NCBI GenBank assembly: GCA_963777905.1 | Contig: CAVZSM010000003.1 | Coordinates: 62,001-126,000, forward strand | Length of the DNA stretch: 64,000 bases | Source of the DNA: Trebonia sp963777905 | GTDB lineage: Bacteria; Actinomycetota; Actinomycetes; Streptosporangiales; Streptosporangiaceae | Direction: 5' to 3' | Part shown: one piece after another, positions 7,521 through 17,276 of the stretch | Layout of the letters: each line of letters starts with the position of its first letter | How positions within the stretch are numbered: position 1 is the stretch's first letter | Program-made: the position numbers and the translations under genes | Notes under the pieces: generated by a model | What the model was told of the DNA's origin: nothing | The model's database searches: none | What the model saw: only the letters and a program-made list of their open reading frames with translations

Positions 7521-9627
7521 CTAGGCCGTCGGGATGACCCGGGTGGCGTCGGCGAAGTGGCAGGCGACCGGATGGCCCTGACCCCGTTCGATCAGCTCGG
7601 GGGTCTCTGACGCGCAGATGTCCTGGGCCTTCCAGCACCGGGTGCGGAACCGGCAGCCGGACGGGGGCATCACGGCGTTCGGCACCTCGCCGGTCAGGAT
7701 GATCCGGCGGCGTTCCCGCTCGATCTTCGGGTCCGGCACCGGGACAGCGGACAGCAGCGCCTGCGTGTACGGGTGCGACGGGCTCTCGTACACCTCGTCC
7801 ACGGCGCCGAGCTCCACGATCCGGCCCAGGTACATGACCGCGACCCGGTCCGCGATGTGCCGCACCACCGACAGGTCGTGGGCGATGAACAGGTACGCCA
7901 GGTCGAGCCGGTCCTGCAGTTCCTCGAGCAGGTTGACGACGCCAGCCTGGATGGACACGTCGAGCGCCGACACCGGCTCGTCAAGGATCAGCACCTTCGG
8001 GCCGAGGGCGAGCGCGCGGGCGATGCCGACCCGCTGCCGCTGGCCGCCGGAGAACTCGTGCGGGTAGCGGTTGCGGTGCTCGGGGTTGAGCCCCACCATC
8101 TCGAAGAGCTCCGCGACGCGCTTCGGCCCGCTGGCGCGGCCCCAGCGGCCGTGCACCTTGAGCGGCTCGCCGACGATCTCGCCGACCGGCATGCGCGGGT
8201 CAAGGGACGCGAACGGGTCCTGGAACACCATCTGGAGCTGCTGGCGGAACGGCCGCAGCTCCTTGCGGCTCTTGCCGACGAGCTCCTTCCCCTCGAACTT
8301 CACCGAACCCGAGGTCGCCGGCAGCAGCTGCAGCACCACGCGGGCGGTGGTCGACTTGCCGGAGCCGGACTCGCCGACGAGACCGACCGTTTCGCGTTCG
8401 GCAAGGTCGAAGCTCACGTCGCAGACCGCGTGCGCCACGGCCACCGTGCGCCGGACGAACGTGCCCGCACGGACAGGGAAGTGCTTCACGATGTCCTGCA
8501 CGGAGACCAGCGTCGCGCCGGCCGTGGCGGGCGCCGCCGCCGCGTCCATCTCGTCGACCGTGAGGGTCTCCTGCTTGACGCCCTCGGACTCGGTGTCGGT
8601 CCAGGTCGGCAAGAACAGGTCGACGCCGCCGTTAGGCAGCGAGGTCGCCCGGATGCAGGCGGCCTCGTGCCCCGGCTCGACGAGGTTCAGCGCCGGTTCC
8701 TCCTCGCGGCAGCGCGGGATGACCGCGGGGCAGCGCGGCGCGAACGGGCACGCGTCCGGCAGGTTGATCAGCGACGGCGGGCTGCCCGGGATCGGCCGCA
8801 GCGGCTCGCGCGACGACCTGTCCATCCGCGGCAGCGAGCCGAGCAGGCCGAGCGTATACGGCATCTTGCTCTCGTGGAACAGGACGTCGGCCGTCGCGGC
8901 CTCGACCGCCTTCCCCGCGTACATGACCATCACCCGCTCCGCCATCCCGGCGACGACGCCCAGGTCATGGGTGATGATCATCAGCGACGCGCCGGTCCTG
9001 TCGCGGGCGGCGCGCAGCGCGTCGAGCACCTGGGCCTGGATGGTCACGTCGAGGGCGGTCGTCGGCTCGTCCGCGATCATCACGTCCGGGTCGTTGGCCA
9101 TCGCGATCGCGATCACGATCCGCTGCCGCTGGCCGCCGGAGAACTCGTGCGGGAAATCGTCCACGCGGCGCGGCGCGTTCGGGATTCCCGACGAGCTCGA
9201 GCAGCTCGATGGCCTTCTTGTGCGCCTCTTCCTTGTCCACGTGGCCGCGGGTCCAGATGGTCTCGGCCACCTGCCGGCCCACGGTGAAGGCGGGGTTGAG
9301 CGAGGTCAGCGGGTCCTGCGGGATGTAGGCGATCGTGCTGCTGCGGACCTTCGCGAGATCCTTTTCCGACTGTCCGATCAGCTCCTTGCCCTGACAGCGG
9401 ACCGAGCCGGTGACGCGCGCGCTGCGCGGCAGCAGGCCAAGCATCGCGAGCGCGATAGTGGACTTGCCCGACCCGGACTCGCCCACGACCCCGATGGTCT
9501 CGCCGCGACCGAGGGTGAAGCTCACGCCACGGACGGCCCGCACGTCGCCGTCGTCCGTCGGGAAGGTCACCTTCAGGTCGGCAGCCGAAAGCACGGCCGC
9601 GTCAGCGGCCGTGGTGTCGTTGGTCAC
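7521..9627 (-). CDS. Peptide-type ABC importer ATPase, two fused ATP-binding domains, frameshifted
   Basis: The rejoined product (about 701 aa) is an OppD-OppF style fusion. Domain 1 has GESGSGKST (Walker A), HEFSGGQRQR signature and MIADEPTTALD (Walker B), then the oligopeptide C-terminal module with DACPFAPRCP. Domain 2 has GESGSGKSTTARVV, HEFSGGQRQRVGIARAL, LILDEPVSALD and a Cys-containing CRFRTRCWKAQDIC tail. Such fusions energise dipeptide, oligopeptide or nickel importers. An extra base in the run at 9181-9189 breaks the frame just before the first signature motif; span length 3n+1 fits one insertion. GTG 9627 is one base after the upstream permease stop. Confidence 0.85.
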
Positions 9628-9628
9628 G

Positions 9629-10625
9629 TCAGCGCCCCCGTTGCGTCGGGTCGAGGGCGTCCCGCAGGCCGTCGCCGATGAAGTTCACGACGAGGATGGC
9701 CAGCACGAGGAACGCCGCCGGGAAGTAGAACAGCCACGGCAGGGTGGTCGCGTCGCCCTCGCCGGCGGCGATGAGCGAGCCGAGGTCGACCTGCGGTGGC
9801 TGGATGCCGAGGCCGAGGAAGGACAGCGACGCCTCGATCAGGATCGCGCCCGCGACCGTCAGGGTGGCGTTGACAACGATGGAGCCCGCCGCGTTCGGCA
9901 CCATGTGCCGCAGGATGATCCGCCACGTGGAGGCGCCGATCGCGTGCTCGGCCTCGATGAACTCCCGCTCGCGCAGCGACAGGAACGTGCCCCTGATGAG
10001 CCGGGCGAGGTACGTCCAGAACAGCAGGGCGAGCAGCAGCGCGACGAACAGCTGGCTGTTCGCCTGCTTGCTGAACTTGTTGGACAGCACCAGCAGGATC
10101 GCGATCAACGGGACGACGAGCACCAGGTCGGTGAGCCGCATCAGCGCCTGGTCGATGATGCCGCCGTAGTAGCCGGCGAGCGCGCCGATCGACCGTGCCG
10201 ATCACGGTGGAAATCGCCGCCACGATCAGCGCGACCTCCAGCGAGGTCAGGGTGCCGGCCATGACCTGCGCGAGCATGTCGTGCCCGATCAGGTCGGTGC
10301 CGAACGGGTGGGCCGCCGACGGACCGCTCGCGAACGTGTTGGTGATCGTCGAGTAGCTGTACGGCCAGAAGATCGGGACGATGATCGACCCGAGCAGCAG
10401 GACCAGGAAGATGATCGCGCCGAACATCGCCAACTTGTGGCGGACGAACCGCTTGCCCGCCATCCGCAGCTGCCCGCGGCTCGGCGCGGCCATCTCATCG
10501 GTTTCCCCGCCCGTGTTCGCACCGGGGATGGGGGCCGCGATAACAGTGCTCGCTCCCGCGCCGCTGACGGCGGAGAGAAACTCTGGCTGTGCCCCGGCCT
10601 GGGTGCCGGGCTCTGTGTCAGGCAA
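9629..10625 (-). CDS. DppC/OppC-type ABC permease, frameshifted
   Basis: The rejoined protein is about 331 residues. A hydrophilic Gly/Ala/Pro-rich N-terminus precedes RFVRHKLAMFGAIIFLVLLL (TM1), then PFGTDLIGHDMLAQVMAGT, the usual extracytoplasmic DxxGRD-like segment. The EAA loop (EREFIEAEHAIGASTWRIILRHMVPNA) contacts the ATPase. An extra base near 10190 (GTCGATCGGC where GTCATCGGC is expected) shifts the frame; the span is 3n+1. The TTG start follows GAGG by seven bases and overlaps the stop of the upstream permease, so translation is coupled. Confidence 0.82.
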
Positions 10626-11602
10626 GGCGAATCCTCGGGTCGAGCACGGCGTAGAGCACGTCGGCGAGAATATTGAACACGATGACGGCGGTGGCGGTAA
10701 TCATCAGCCACGCCTGCACGACTTGCGGCGTCCGGACTGACCGGCCCGGTCAGCCCCTGATACAGGAACTGGCCCATCCCGTTCCAGCCGAAGGCGATCT
10801 CGGTAATGATCGCCCCGCCGATGATGGTGGCGAAGTCGAGCGCCACCACGGTGACGACCGGGATCAGCGCGTTACGCAGCGCGTGCACATAGAGCACCCG
10901 GCGCGGGTTCAGCCCCTTGGCGCGGGCGAACCGCACGTAGTCGGCGTTGAGCACGTCCAGCATGGAGGCGCGCTGGTACCGGCTCCACCCGGCGTACGTG
11001 ACGAGCACCAGGGTGATCACGGGCAGCACGGTATGGCCGAGGATGTTGGTGAAGGTCGGCCACGCGCCTGTCACACCCGGGGTGCTCTCTCCGATCGTGT
11101 ACAGCATGGTGTGGCCGACGGCCTTGTTGACGTCGGTCGCCAGGAAGTCCTTGAGCAGGATCGCGATCACGAACACCGGCGCGGAGTAGAACAGGTACGC
11201 GAACCCGGTGAGCGTGTGGTCGAGGATGCTGTACTGCCTGACCGCGGTGACCACCCCGATGATCACCGCGATGAACGCGGCGATGATCACGGAGGGAATC
11301 ACCATCCGCAGCGTGATCCCCAGCCGGCTCCAGAGCTCCGGCCCGACCGGCTGGCCGGTGGTGCTGGTGCCGAAGTTGCCTGTCAGCATGTGCGTGAGCC
11401 AGGTCCAGTAGCGCAGCAGGAGCGGCTGGTTCAGCCCGAGCTGCTGCCGTGCGATGGCGATCGTCGCCGGCGAGACGTGCGGGTTTGCCATCAGGGTCGC
11501 GAGGGGGTTGCCCGACACGGCGACCAAGAGGAACAGCAGGAAGCTCGCGACGAGCAGGGTCGCGATCCCGGCGAGCGACCTGCGGATCAGGTATCCAGCC
11601 AT
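10618..11602 (-). CDS. DppB/OppB-type ABC permease, frameshifted near the 3' end
   Basis: MAGYLIRRSLAGIATLLVAS is the standard DppB start, followed by an extracytoplasmic region (ARQQLGLNQPLLLRYWTWL), several membrane helices and the EAA loop (ADYVRFARAKGLNPRRVLYVHALRNALIPV). An extra base near 10727-10729 moves the last 35 codons out of frame; reading across restores the expected VIVFNILADVLYAVLDPRI ending and a TGA at 10618-10620. ATG 11602 has GAGG eight bases upstream. The gene follows a strong hairpin that separates it from the binding-protein gene. Confidence 0.83.
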
Positions 11603-11633
11603 ATTGAGGGCCTCAGCGGGTACGGGGGCGGGT

Positions 11634-11675
11634 GCTGTTCTGCGCGGCCCGCCGTAGCGGGCCGCGCAGAACAGC
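11634..11675. promoter_or_regulatory. Strong hairpin between binding-protein and permease genes
   Basis: A perfect 19-bp stem (11634-11652 with 11657-11675) closes a CGTA loop. It lies inside an operon, after the binding-protein stop (11746) and before the permease start (11602). Such hairpins usually act as partial terminators or mRNA-stabilising ends that keep binding protein in excess of permease. Confidence 0.65.
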
Positions 11676-11695
11676 GTGGACGGGTATTACCTACT

Positions 11696-11731
11696 TACCC
11701 AGATTGTGCGTCCTACCCAGATTGTGCATCA
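11696..11731. repeat. Tandem repeat, two 18-bp units
   Basis: Two adjacent copies of an 18-bp unit beginning TACCCAGATTGTGC differ at two positions. They lie in the 143-bp gap between binding-protein and permease genes. A short GACGCA-TCC-TGCGTC dyad at 11733-11747 follows and overlaps the binding-protein stop. Confidence 0.7.
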
Positions 11732-11745
11732 GGACGCATCCTGCG

Positions 11746-13461
11746 TCAGGTCGCCTTCAGACCCCAGGTCTGGGCGTTCCAGGTGAGCCCGTTGTTGCTC
11801 GGGTTCGGCAGGACGTTGCCGTAGGTGCTGTTCCACGTGTACAGCTGGGGCTGCTGGAACAGCGGCAGGGTCACCATGTCCTTCCAGAGGAGCGCGTCCG
11901 CCTGGTTGTAGAGGGTCGCCGCCTTCGTCGAGTCAAGCGTCGCCGCCGCCTGGTTGAGCAGCTTGTCGAGCTGCGGGTTGGCGTAGTGGTCCCAGTTCTG
12001 GCCGCACAGGTTGGAGTTCGTGTACGAGCAGTAGATGGAGATGTTGCCCGACGGGAACGGGGTGGACACCCAGGCGAACTCGATGATGTCGAACTCGCTC
12101 TTCGGGCCGACGGTGCCGAACAGTGTGTTGGGCGAGTAGTTCTGGATGTTGATCTTGATGCCGACGTTCTTCATGTAGCTCTGGAAGAGCTGCTCGATCT
12201 CGGACCGCACCGGCTCGCCGGACGTGGTGGAGATCGAGAAGGTCAGGTCCTTGCCCGCCTCAGGACCGGTAGCTCGGGTGGAAGTACCCGTCGGATCCCA
12301 TCGTCATCCCTGACGCCTGCAGCAGCTGCTTCGCCTTGGCCGGGTCGAAGTCGCCCAGGCCACCGCTGGTGTCGGTGTACTGCGGCTGGTTCGGCATGAA
12401 GATCCGGTTGTTCAGCGGCTTCACCGACGCGGTGATCGGCCCGACGATCCGGTTCACCATGTCCGCCCTGTTCGTGCCGTAGGCGATCGCCTGCCGGACG
12501 TCGAGCTTCGCGAGGTAGGGGTTCGCCTGGTTGAAGTCCATGTGCTGGAACTCGAGGCCGGGAACGATGTCTGGTCGTCAGGTTCGGGACCGAGGCGATG
12601 GCGTCCTTGAACTGCAGCGACGCCTGCGCCGGGTTGGCCCCGTTGACCTCGCTGTTCTGCAGCGCCGGCGGGATCTGGTTGTCATCGGCGAAGATCCGGA
12701 ACACCAGCTTGTCCAGCGGCGCAGGCGTGCCCCACCACTTCGAGTTCCGGACCTCGACGATGTCCTGGCCCTGGGTGTAGCTCTGGATCTCGAACGGGCC
12801 GCCGGACACCTTGACTGCGGCGTTGAAGGTCTGGAAGCCGTTGTTGAAGCCGACCTTCTCCGCGATGTGTGCCGGGATCATGGGGCCGAACAGCGACTTC
12901 CAGTCGCCGAACGGCGAGGAGAAGACCACGGTCGCGGTCTTGCCGCCGTTGGAGCTGGTCACGGACTTGATCAGGCTGTACCCGGCGGTGCTGGCCGGCT
13001 CGAACGCCTTGCCGCCCACGTCGGTGAACTTCGGGTTCCCGCTCTGCGCTTGCCAGTTGTAGATGAAGTCTTGGGCGTTGAACGGCACGCCGTCGGACCA
13101 GGTCGCCTTCGGGTTGATCTGGTACACCACCGTCTGCGGGTTCGAGCTCGTCACCGTGGCGCTGGTCACATAGTTCGTGTCCAGCTGCGTCATTGAGGGT
13201 GTTCGTGGTGACGTAGACCGTCGGCCAGACCTGATTCAGGATTCCTGGAGCACGAACTCGTCATCGTTCAGCCTGCAGGATGTTGAACCCGGCCATGTCC
13301 TGGTCGAGGGCGTACGTGAACGTGCCGCCGCTCTTGACGGAAGCCGCGCTGGAGCTTGAGCTGGGTGTGCTGCTACTGCTACCGCTGCTGCTGCACGCGG
13401 CCAGCGCGGTCATGCCCGCGAGCGCCAGGGCAAGGCCGCCGAAGATTCGCTTGTTTTTCAA
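11746..13461 (-). pseudogene. Peptide/oligopeptide ABC transporter substrate-binding lipoprotein, at least five indels
   Basis: TTG 13461, seven bases after GGAGG, starts a lipoprotein signal peptide with lipobox LAAC (LALALAGMTALAAC) and a Ser/Gly linker. The rest is an SBP_bac_5 protein: FTYALDQDMAGFN, QINPKATWSDGVPFNAQDFIYNWQ (family motif), KLDVRQAIAYGTNRADMVNRI and LFQQPQLYTWNSTYGNV near the end. Continuity needs five corrections: extra bases near 13268, 13195, 12572 and 12265 and a missing base near 13243. The net shift is a multiple of three, matching the 3n span. As it stands no full protein is made; sequencing error or decay cannot be separated. Confidence 0.75.
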
Positions 13462-14043
13462 CGTCAGACCTCCCTCAGCACTCTGCTGGCGCCGTCGGCC
13501 CGAAACTGGGTCATCGTGTGTCGCCCTTCTGTTCATCGCGGTTATGTCACAGCAGGCCGTAATGGCCGACGGCACGGGTCACGGTACCGGCGGGGTCCGG
13601 TCACAGCCTGTTGTCCGGAGCATCCGTGCGAGTCTGTGTGAACCCGACGGATGTCTGCCGGCATTGTGAGCTGACCGCAGCGTAGATTCTCGGTGCATCG
13701 ATCATCGCGCAGAAAAGTCACAATTTGCCATCGATCGAGGTTGGGAACCGTCAAACACTAGAGGAAACCATGGCGGAATTAGCCCGTCAAGGCCCCGATG
13801 TCTAATTTTGACCCAGAAGCGACGATGGCTTGACCGTGACCGCGGGCTCCAAGGCTTTCAGCCGGCCTTTGCCGAAGCTGAAGATTTTACTGCAAAGTTA
13901 CCTCACGACACGAAATCCGAAACTCCAGGTACCGTAGGTAACGAGTCTGGTGCGGCCCGGCAACGAGCACCGGGCCACTTGCACGGAGCGTTACAATCGC
14001 CGGCCCGTTCATGGCGGAGCGCGCCGGGGCGGCGCCGCCGAGG
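13462..14043. other. Intergenic region, 582 bp
   Basis: No convincing gene was found; open frames here lack homology, codon bias and ribosome sites. The region must hold the promoter of the importer operon (minus strand, right of 13461), but no clear -35/-10 pair stands out. A 7-bp GGCCCGG stem with a 9-base loop at 13954-13976 is the best candidate terminator for the TetR/ABC exporter operon ending at 14044. The stretch 13680-13950 is clearly less GC-rich than the surrounding genes. Confidence 0.5.
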
Positions 14044-14805
14044 TCACTGCCACCGGAACCGCCACACCGCGAGCGCACCGCCGCCGACGGCCCAGCCCGC
14101 CAGGACCAGCAGGTCACTGGCCGGGGCGTGCTCGACGGGCGTGTAACCCTGTTGCAGGATCTGGGCGAGCGCGCGGACCGGGAGCAGCCCGACGGCGACC
14201 GACAGCCAGCGCGGCACGCTGAATGTTGGATCGAAGATACCCGACATTATCGCCACCGGCAGGTAACTCGCGTTGGCGAGCGGAGCCGCCGACTCCGCGC
14301 TGCGCGCTACGGAGCTCAGCGCCAGGCCGAGCGAGCCGAAGCACACCACGCCGAGCGCGAGCCCGCCGGCGATCTCAGCTAGCCCCGCCGCGCGCGGCAC
14401 GGCGCCGAAGGCCAGCCAGCCGATAACCGCGGTGCAGGCGGTGATGGCGAGTGTGGTGGCTGCCGTGCTGCCGAGAACGCCGGACAGGTAGGCGCCGGCC
14501 GGCAACGGCGTGGTCCTGATCCGCTTCAGCACCCCGTCGTGGCGCAGCGTCGCGATCTTCGCGCCGAGGTTGACGTAGGCGGCCACGATCACGCCGAACG
14601 CCAGGATGGAGGGCACGAAGATCATCTGCGCCTTGACGTGGGTGCCGGGCAGGTAGCCCCCCGCGGTCGTCGAGCCAATCAGCAGCAGCAGCGCCAGCGG
14701 CAGCGCGAAGGTGAAGAGCGCGTACTCGGCGCTGCGCCAGAAGGTCCGCTGCTCGTGCAGCGCCTGCCTGACGGCGAGGCGGACGTGCCTGATGAGACTG
14801 ATCAG
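14044..14805 (-). CDS. ABC-2 type exporter permease, CTG start overlapping the ATPase stop
   Basis: The frame is continuous from 14805 to 14044 (about 253 aa). LISLIRHVRLAVRQALHEQR is the usual cytoplasmic lead of ABC-2 permeases, followed by six hydrophobic segments from FTFALPLALLLLIG to LLVLAGWAVGGGALAV. There is no ATG, GTG or TTG before the conserved lead; the only well-placed start is CTG 14805, which overlaps the ATPase TGA as CTGA and has GGAGGGA seven bases upstream. ATG 14625 would delete the first helix. With the ATPase it forms a drug- or lipid-type exporter controlled by the TetR gene. Confidence 0.75.
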   Translation of the reverse strand: MISLIRHVRLAVRQALHEQRTFWRSAEYALFTFALPLALLLLIGSTTAGGYLPGTHVKAQMIFVPSILAFGVIVAAYVNLGAKIATLRHDGVLKRIRTTPLPAGAYLSGVLGSTAATTLAITACTAVIGWLAFGAVPRAAGLAEIAGGLALGVVCFGSLGLALSSVARSAESAAPLANASYLPVAIMSGIFDPTFSVPRWLSVAVGLLPVRALAQILQQGYTPVEHAPASDLLVLAGWAVGGGALAVWRFRWQ

Positions 14806-15758
14806 CGGGTCCCTCCGTCGACGAGGCGAAGGTACGCGTCCTCCAGGGTGGGCGTTTCCACCGTGAGATCGTCCAGGTCACCCAGGCCGTTACTGGCCGC
14901 CCAGGCGAGCAGTTCGCGCAGCGCGACCGCGGCGCTCGGCACCCGGCAGCGGGCGACGTCGCCGCGCACCTCGACCTTGAGGCAGTCTGGCGCCGCGACG
15001 TCGCCGGACCGCAGCCGCTCCGGCGCGGTGAACGAGATGGTGGTCGGCACGCCAGCCTCCCTGGCAACCTGGCGAACCGTCCCGGCTGTCTGGACGCGGC
15101 CGTCCTGCAAGATCGCCACCCGGTCGGCGAGCCGTTCCGCCTCGTCCAGGTAGTGGGTGGTCAGCAGGACCGTCTTGCCGATCGAACGCAGGTTCTCGAT
15201 GGCCGCCCAGCACCGGCGGCGGGACTCCGGGTCGAACCCGGTCGTCGGCTCGTCGAGGAACACCAGGTCGGGATCGCCCGCGAGGGCGAGTGCGAAGTCG
15301 AGCCTGCGGCGCTGCCCGCCGGACAGCCGGCGCACCTGGCAAGCTCGGTCCGCGGTGAGCTCGACGAGCGCGAGCAGTTCGGCGAGCGGACGCGGCGCCG
15401 AGTAGTAGGAGCGCCAGATGTCGATCAGCTCGGCGACCCGCGCCTGGCGCGGGAAGCCGCATTCCTGCAGCACGATGCCGATCCGCTCGCGCAGCCTGGC
15501 CCGCTGGTCCGCCGGGTCCACGCCCAGCACCCGGACATCGCCGCCGGTGCGCTGCCGGAAGCCCTCCAGGATCTCCACCGTCGTTGTCTTGCCCGCGCCG
15601 TTCGGGCCGAGCAGGCAGAAGACCTCTCCAGGGCGGACCTCGAAGTCCACGCCGCGCAGCACCTGCCGGGAACCGTAGCTCATGGTCAGGCCGCGCACCT
15701 CGATCGCGAGGGGCTCAGCCGTGGCCGCATGCTCCGGCATCGCCATCAGCTGCGTCAT
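14802..15758 (-). CDS. ABC-2 type exporter ATP-binding protein
   Basis: The 318-residue ATPase has LLGPNGAGKTTTVEIL (Walker A), VRRLSGGQRRRLDFALALAG (signature), DLVFLDEPTTGFD (Walker B) and the H-loop in LTTHYLDEAERL. The C-terminal 80 residues form the DrrA/CcmA-like extension ending in LTVETPTLEDAYLRLVDGGT. ATG 15758 overlaps the TetR stop as ATGA, giving translational coupling. The substrate is unknown; the family exports drugs, lipids or polysaccharides. Confidence 0.9.
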   Translation of the reverse strand: MTQLMAMPEHAATAEPLAIEVRGLTMSYGSRQVLRGVDFEVRPGEVFCLLGPNGAGKTTTVEILEGFRQRTGGDVRVLGVDPADQRARLRERIGIVLQECGFPRQARVAELIDIWRSYYSAPRPLAELLALVELTADRACQVRRLSGGQRRRLDFALALAGDPDLVFLDEPTTGFDPESRRRCWAAIENLRSIGKTVLLTTHYLDEAERLADRVAILQDGRVQTAGTVRQVAREAGVPTTISFTAPERLRSGDVAAPDCLKVEVRGDVARCRVPSAAVALRELLAWAASNGLGDLDDLTVETPTLEDAYLRLVDGGTR

Positions 15759-16483
15759 GGGCGTCCTTCGAGGTAAGCGTGCGGGACGAGGGCGTGGAGG
15801 AGCGCGTCGACGGCGGTGTCCGCCGCCAGGTCCGCAGAGATCGCCGCGCCGTCGGGATCCCAGTGCCGGTGCCTGGCGAACCAGGTCAGCGTCTCGAGCA
15901 CCAAGCGCGCGGTCGCGGCCGCGTCCGGCGTCGCGCGCAGCGCACCAGAGCACGCGCGGCTGCCCAGGTACTCGGTCAGCGCGGCAAGCACCGGCCGCCG
16001 CAGCCCGACGTTGAGCAGGTCGGCAAGCTCGGGCAGCTCGCGGGCGGACCGTTCGATCATGTCCGCGGCCTCCCTGGTCTGCGTCTCCAGGGCGAAGAGC
16101 TCGCGCATCACGGTCTCGAGCTCAGCGGCCGGATCCTCGGCGGCGGGCTGGCCGAGCGCCGCGGCGAGCGAGCCGAACGGCACCTCTGCCGCCACGAACT
16201 CCCTGGCCTCGCCGATCATCTCCGCGAGAGACGGAGGCGTGAGCGGGAAGTGCTCGCCGAGCTCCTCGGCCGGCATGTCGGCGAGCAGCAGCGCATGCCT
16301 GATGGCCAGCACGAACAGCCCTTCCTTGCTGTCCACGTACCGGTACAGGGCGGCTTCGGAGAGCCCCGCCTCGCGCGCGACGTCGCTCATCCGCGCCGCG
16401 CGGTATCCCTCATGGGTGAACACCCGCACGGCGGCAGCGATCACTTCGGGGAACCGCTCCTGAGCGGTGCGCTTGCCGGACAC
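15755..16483 (-). CDS. TetR family transcriptional regulator
   Basis: From GTG 16483 the protein is 242 residues. ERFPEVIAAAVRVFTHEGYRAARMSDVAREAGLSEAALYRYVDSKEGLF is a complete TetR helix-turn-helix domain; the C-terminal ligand domain (about residues 60-240) is Ala/Leu-rich and unassigned. A longer frame to 16540 would run through the palindromic operator at 16501, so the shorter start is chosen. The gene is first in a three-gene operon with an ABC exporter, the common layout for substrate-induced efflux with autorepression. Confidence 0.85.
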   Translation of the reverse strand: MSGKRTAQERFPEVIAAAVRVFTHEGYRAARMSDVAREAGLSEAALYRYVDSKEGLFVLAIRHALLLADMPAEELGEHFPLTPPSLAEMIGEAREFVAAEVPFGSLAAALGQPAAEDPAAELETVMRELFALETQTREAADMIERSARELPELADLLNVGLRRPVLAALTEYLGSRACSGALRATPDAAATARLVLETLTWFARHRHWDPDGAAISADLAADTAVDALLHALVPHAYLEGRP

Positions 16484-16500
16484 AGACCCGAATATACGTG

Positions 16501-16519
16501 TAAGTGAGTCGATCACTAA
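16501..16519. promoter_or_regulatory. TetR-type operator
   Basis: TAAGTGA-GTCGA-TCACTAA is a 19-bp dyad with one arm mismatch, the TTAGTGA half-site style common for TetR repressors. It lies 18 bp upstream of the chosen TetR start, the expected place for autorepression of the exporter operon. Confidence 0.6.
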
Positions 16520-16576
16520 CCAAATTGGAAAATCGTACATAACACGTAATCTGGCTCTCCCTAGCCGAAATCCGAC

Positions 16577-17191
16577 TCAGCGAGGGCCTGGCCGTGCGGC
16601 CAGCAGCGCCGCTGCGCGGTCCAGGGTGTGCCTGAGATTGTTGGTGCCGACGAGATCGCGGGCTTCCGCCAACGTGAGCCAGCGCAATGGTGCCCCCGGG
16701 TTCTCCGGCCGCGCCGCGTCCGGCTCGCCGGTGGCCATGAAGTACCGGAGGTCGGCGTGCTCGTGCGCGGGCTCGCCCTTGCCCGATGGGACGTGGCACA
16801 CCACGACGTGCTTGATGGCGCCGTCCGGCCACGGCACCAGGTCGGGCAGGCCGGTCTCCTCAGCCGCCTCCCGCAGCGCGATCGCCAGCGGGTCGCTCTC
16901 CCCCGGGTCCGCGTGCCCGCCCGCCTGCAGCCACATCCGGAGCCGCTGGTGCCAGCGCAGCAGCACACGACCGCTGTCCGGGTGCAGCACTAGCGCGGAC
17001 GCGGTGAAGTGCAGCGGAAGGGACCGTGACCACGGATCAGGCTCAGTCGCGGCCAGACCGCGCATCCGAGCCACGTCGGCTGCCTCTGTTTCGCCGACCG
17101 CTTGATACCCGGCAAGCCATCCGCTGCTCACTAGTCCATCGTGCCACGGGGACCGCGCCGCCAACGCCGATTCCGTCGGGGTCGGCAGCAC
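16577..17191 (-). CDS. NUDIX hydrolase
   Basis: The 204 residues contain a Nudix box GGHADPGESDPLAIALREAA plus EETGL, with one extra residue between the Glu and the RE pair compared with the classical G-x5-E-x7-RE pattern. LPLHFTASALVLHPDSGRVLLRWH precedes it as the usual first strands, and VPSGKGEPAHEHADLRYFMATGEP follows. The family cleaves nucleoside diphosphates linked to another group; the substrate is not predictable. GTG 17191 has GAGG nine bases upstream. It lies upstream of the TetR operon on the same strand, but the operator between them suggests separate control. Confidence 0.85.
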   Translation of the reverse strand: MLPTPTESALAARSPWHDGLVSSGWLAGYQAVGETEAADVARMRGLAATEPDPWSRSLPLHFTASALVLHPDSGRVLLRWHQRLRMWLQAGGHADPGESDPLAIALREAAEETGLPDLVPWPDGAIKHVVVCHVPSGKGEPAHEHADLRYFMATGEPDAARPENPGAPLRWLTLAEARDLVGTNNLRHTLDRAAALLAARPGPR

Positions 17192-17245
17192 GTGGTCAGA
17201 CCTCGTGACTCGAATTTATAATAACGATTACACCAACGCATTCCA

Positions 17246-17274
17246 TTGACATCGTACGTATGTTCTACTACTGT
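17246..17274 (+). promoter_or_regulatory. Strong housekeeping-type promoter upstream of the 17510-23307 operon
   Basis: TTGACA (17246-17251), a 17-bp spacer and TACTGT (17269-17274) lie in an AT-rich patch. Predicted transcription starts near 17281, giving a leader of about 230 nt before the gene at 17510. Confidence 0.6.
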
Positions 17275-17276
17275 TT

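Noticed and set aside
7521..13461. Programmed ribosomal frameshifting in the importer operon
   Set aside because: There is no slippery heptamer or downstream pseudoknot at the break points, and one operon would need eight events of both signs.
13808..14146. 112-codon frame in the 582-bp gap
   Set aside because: No ribosome site, no codon bias and no similarity to known proteins; its end overlaps the permease gene on the other strand.
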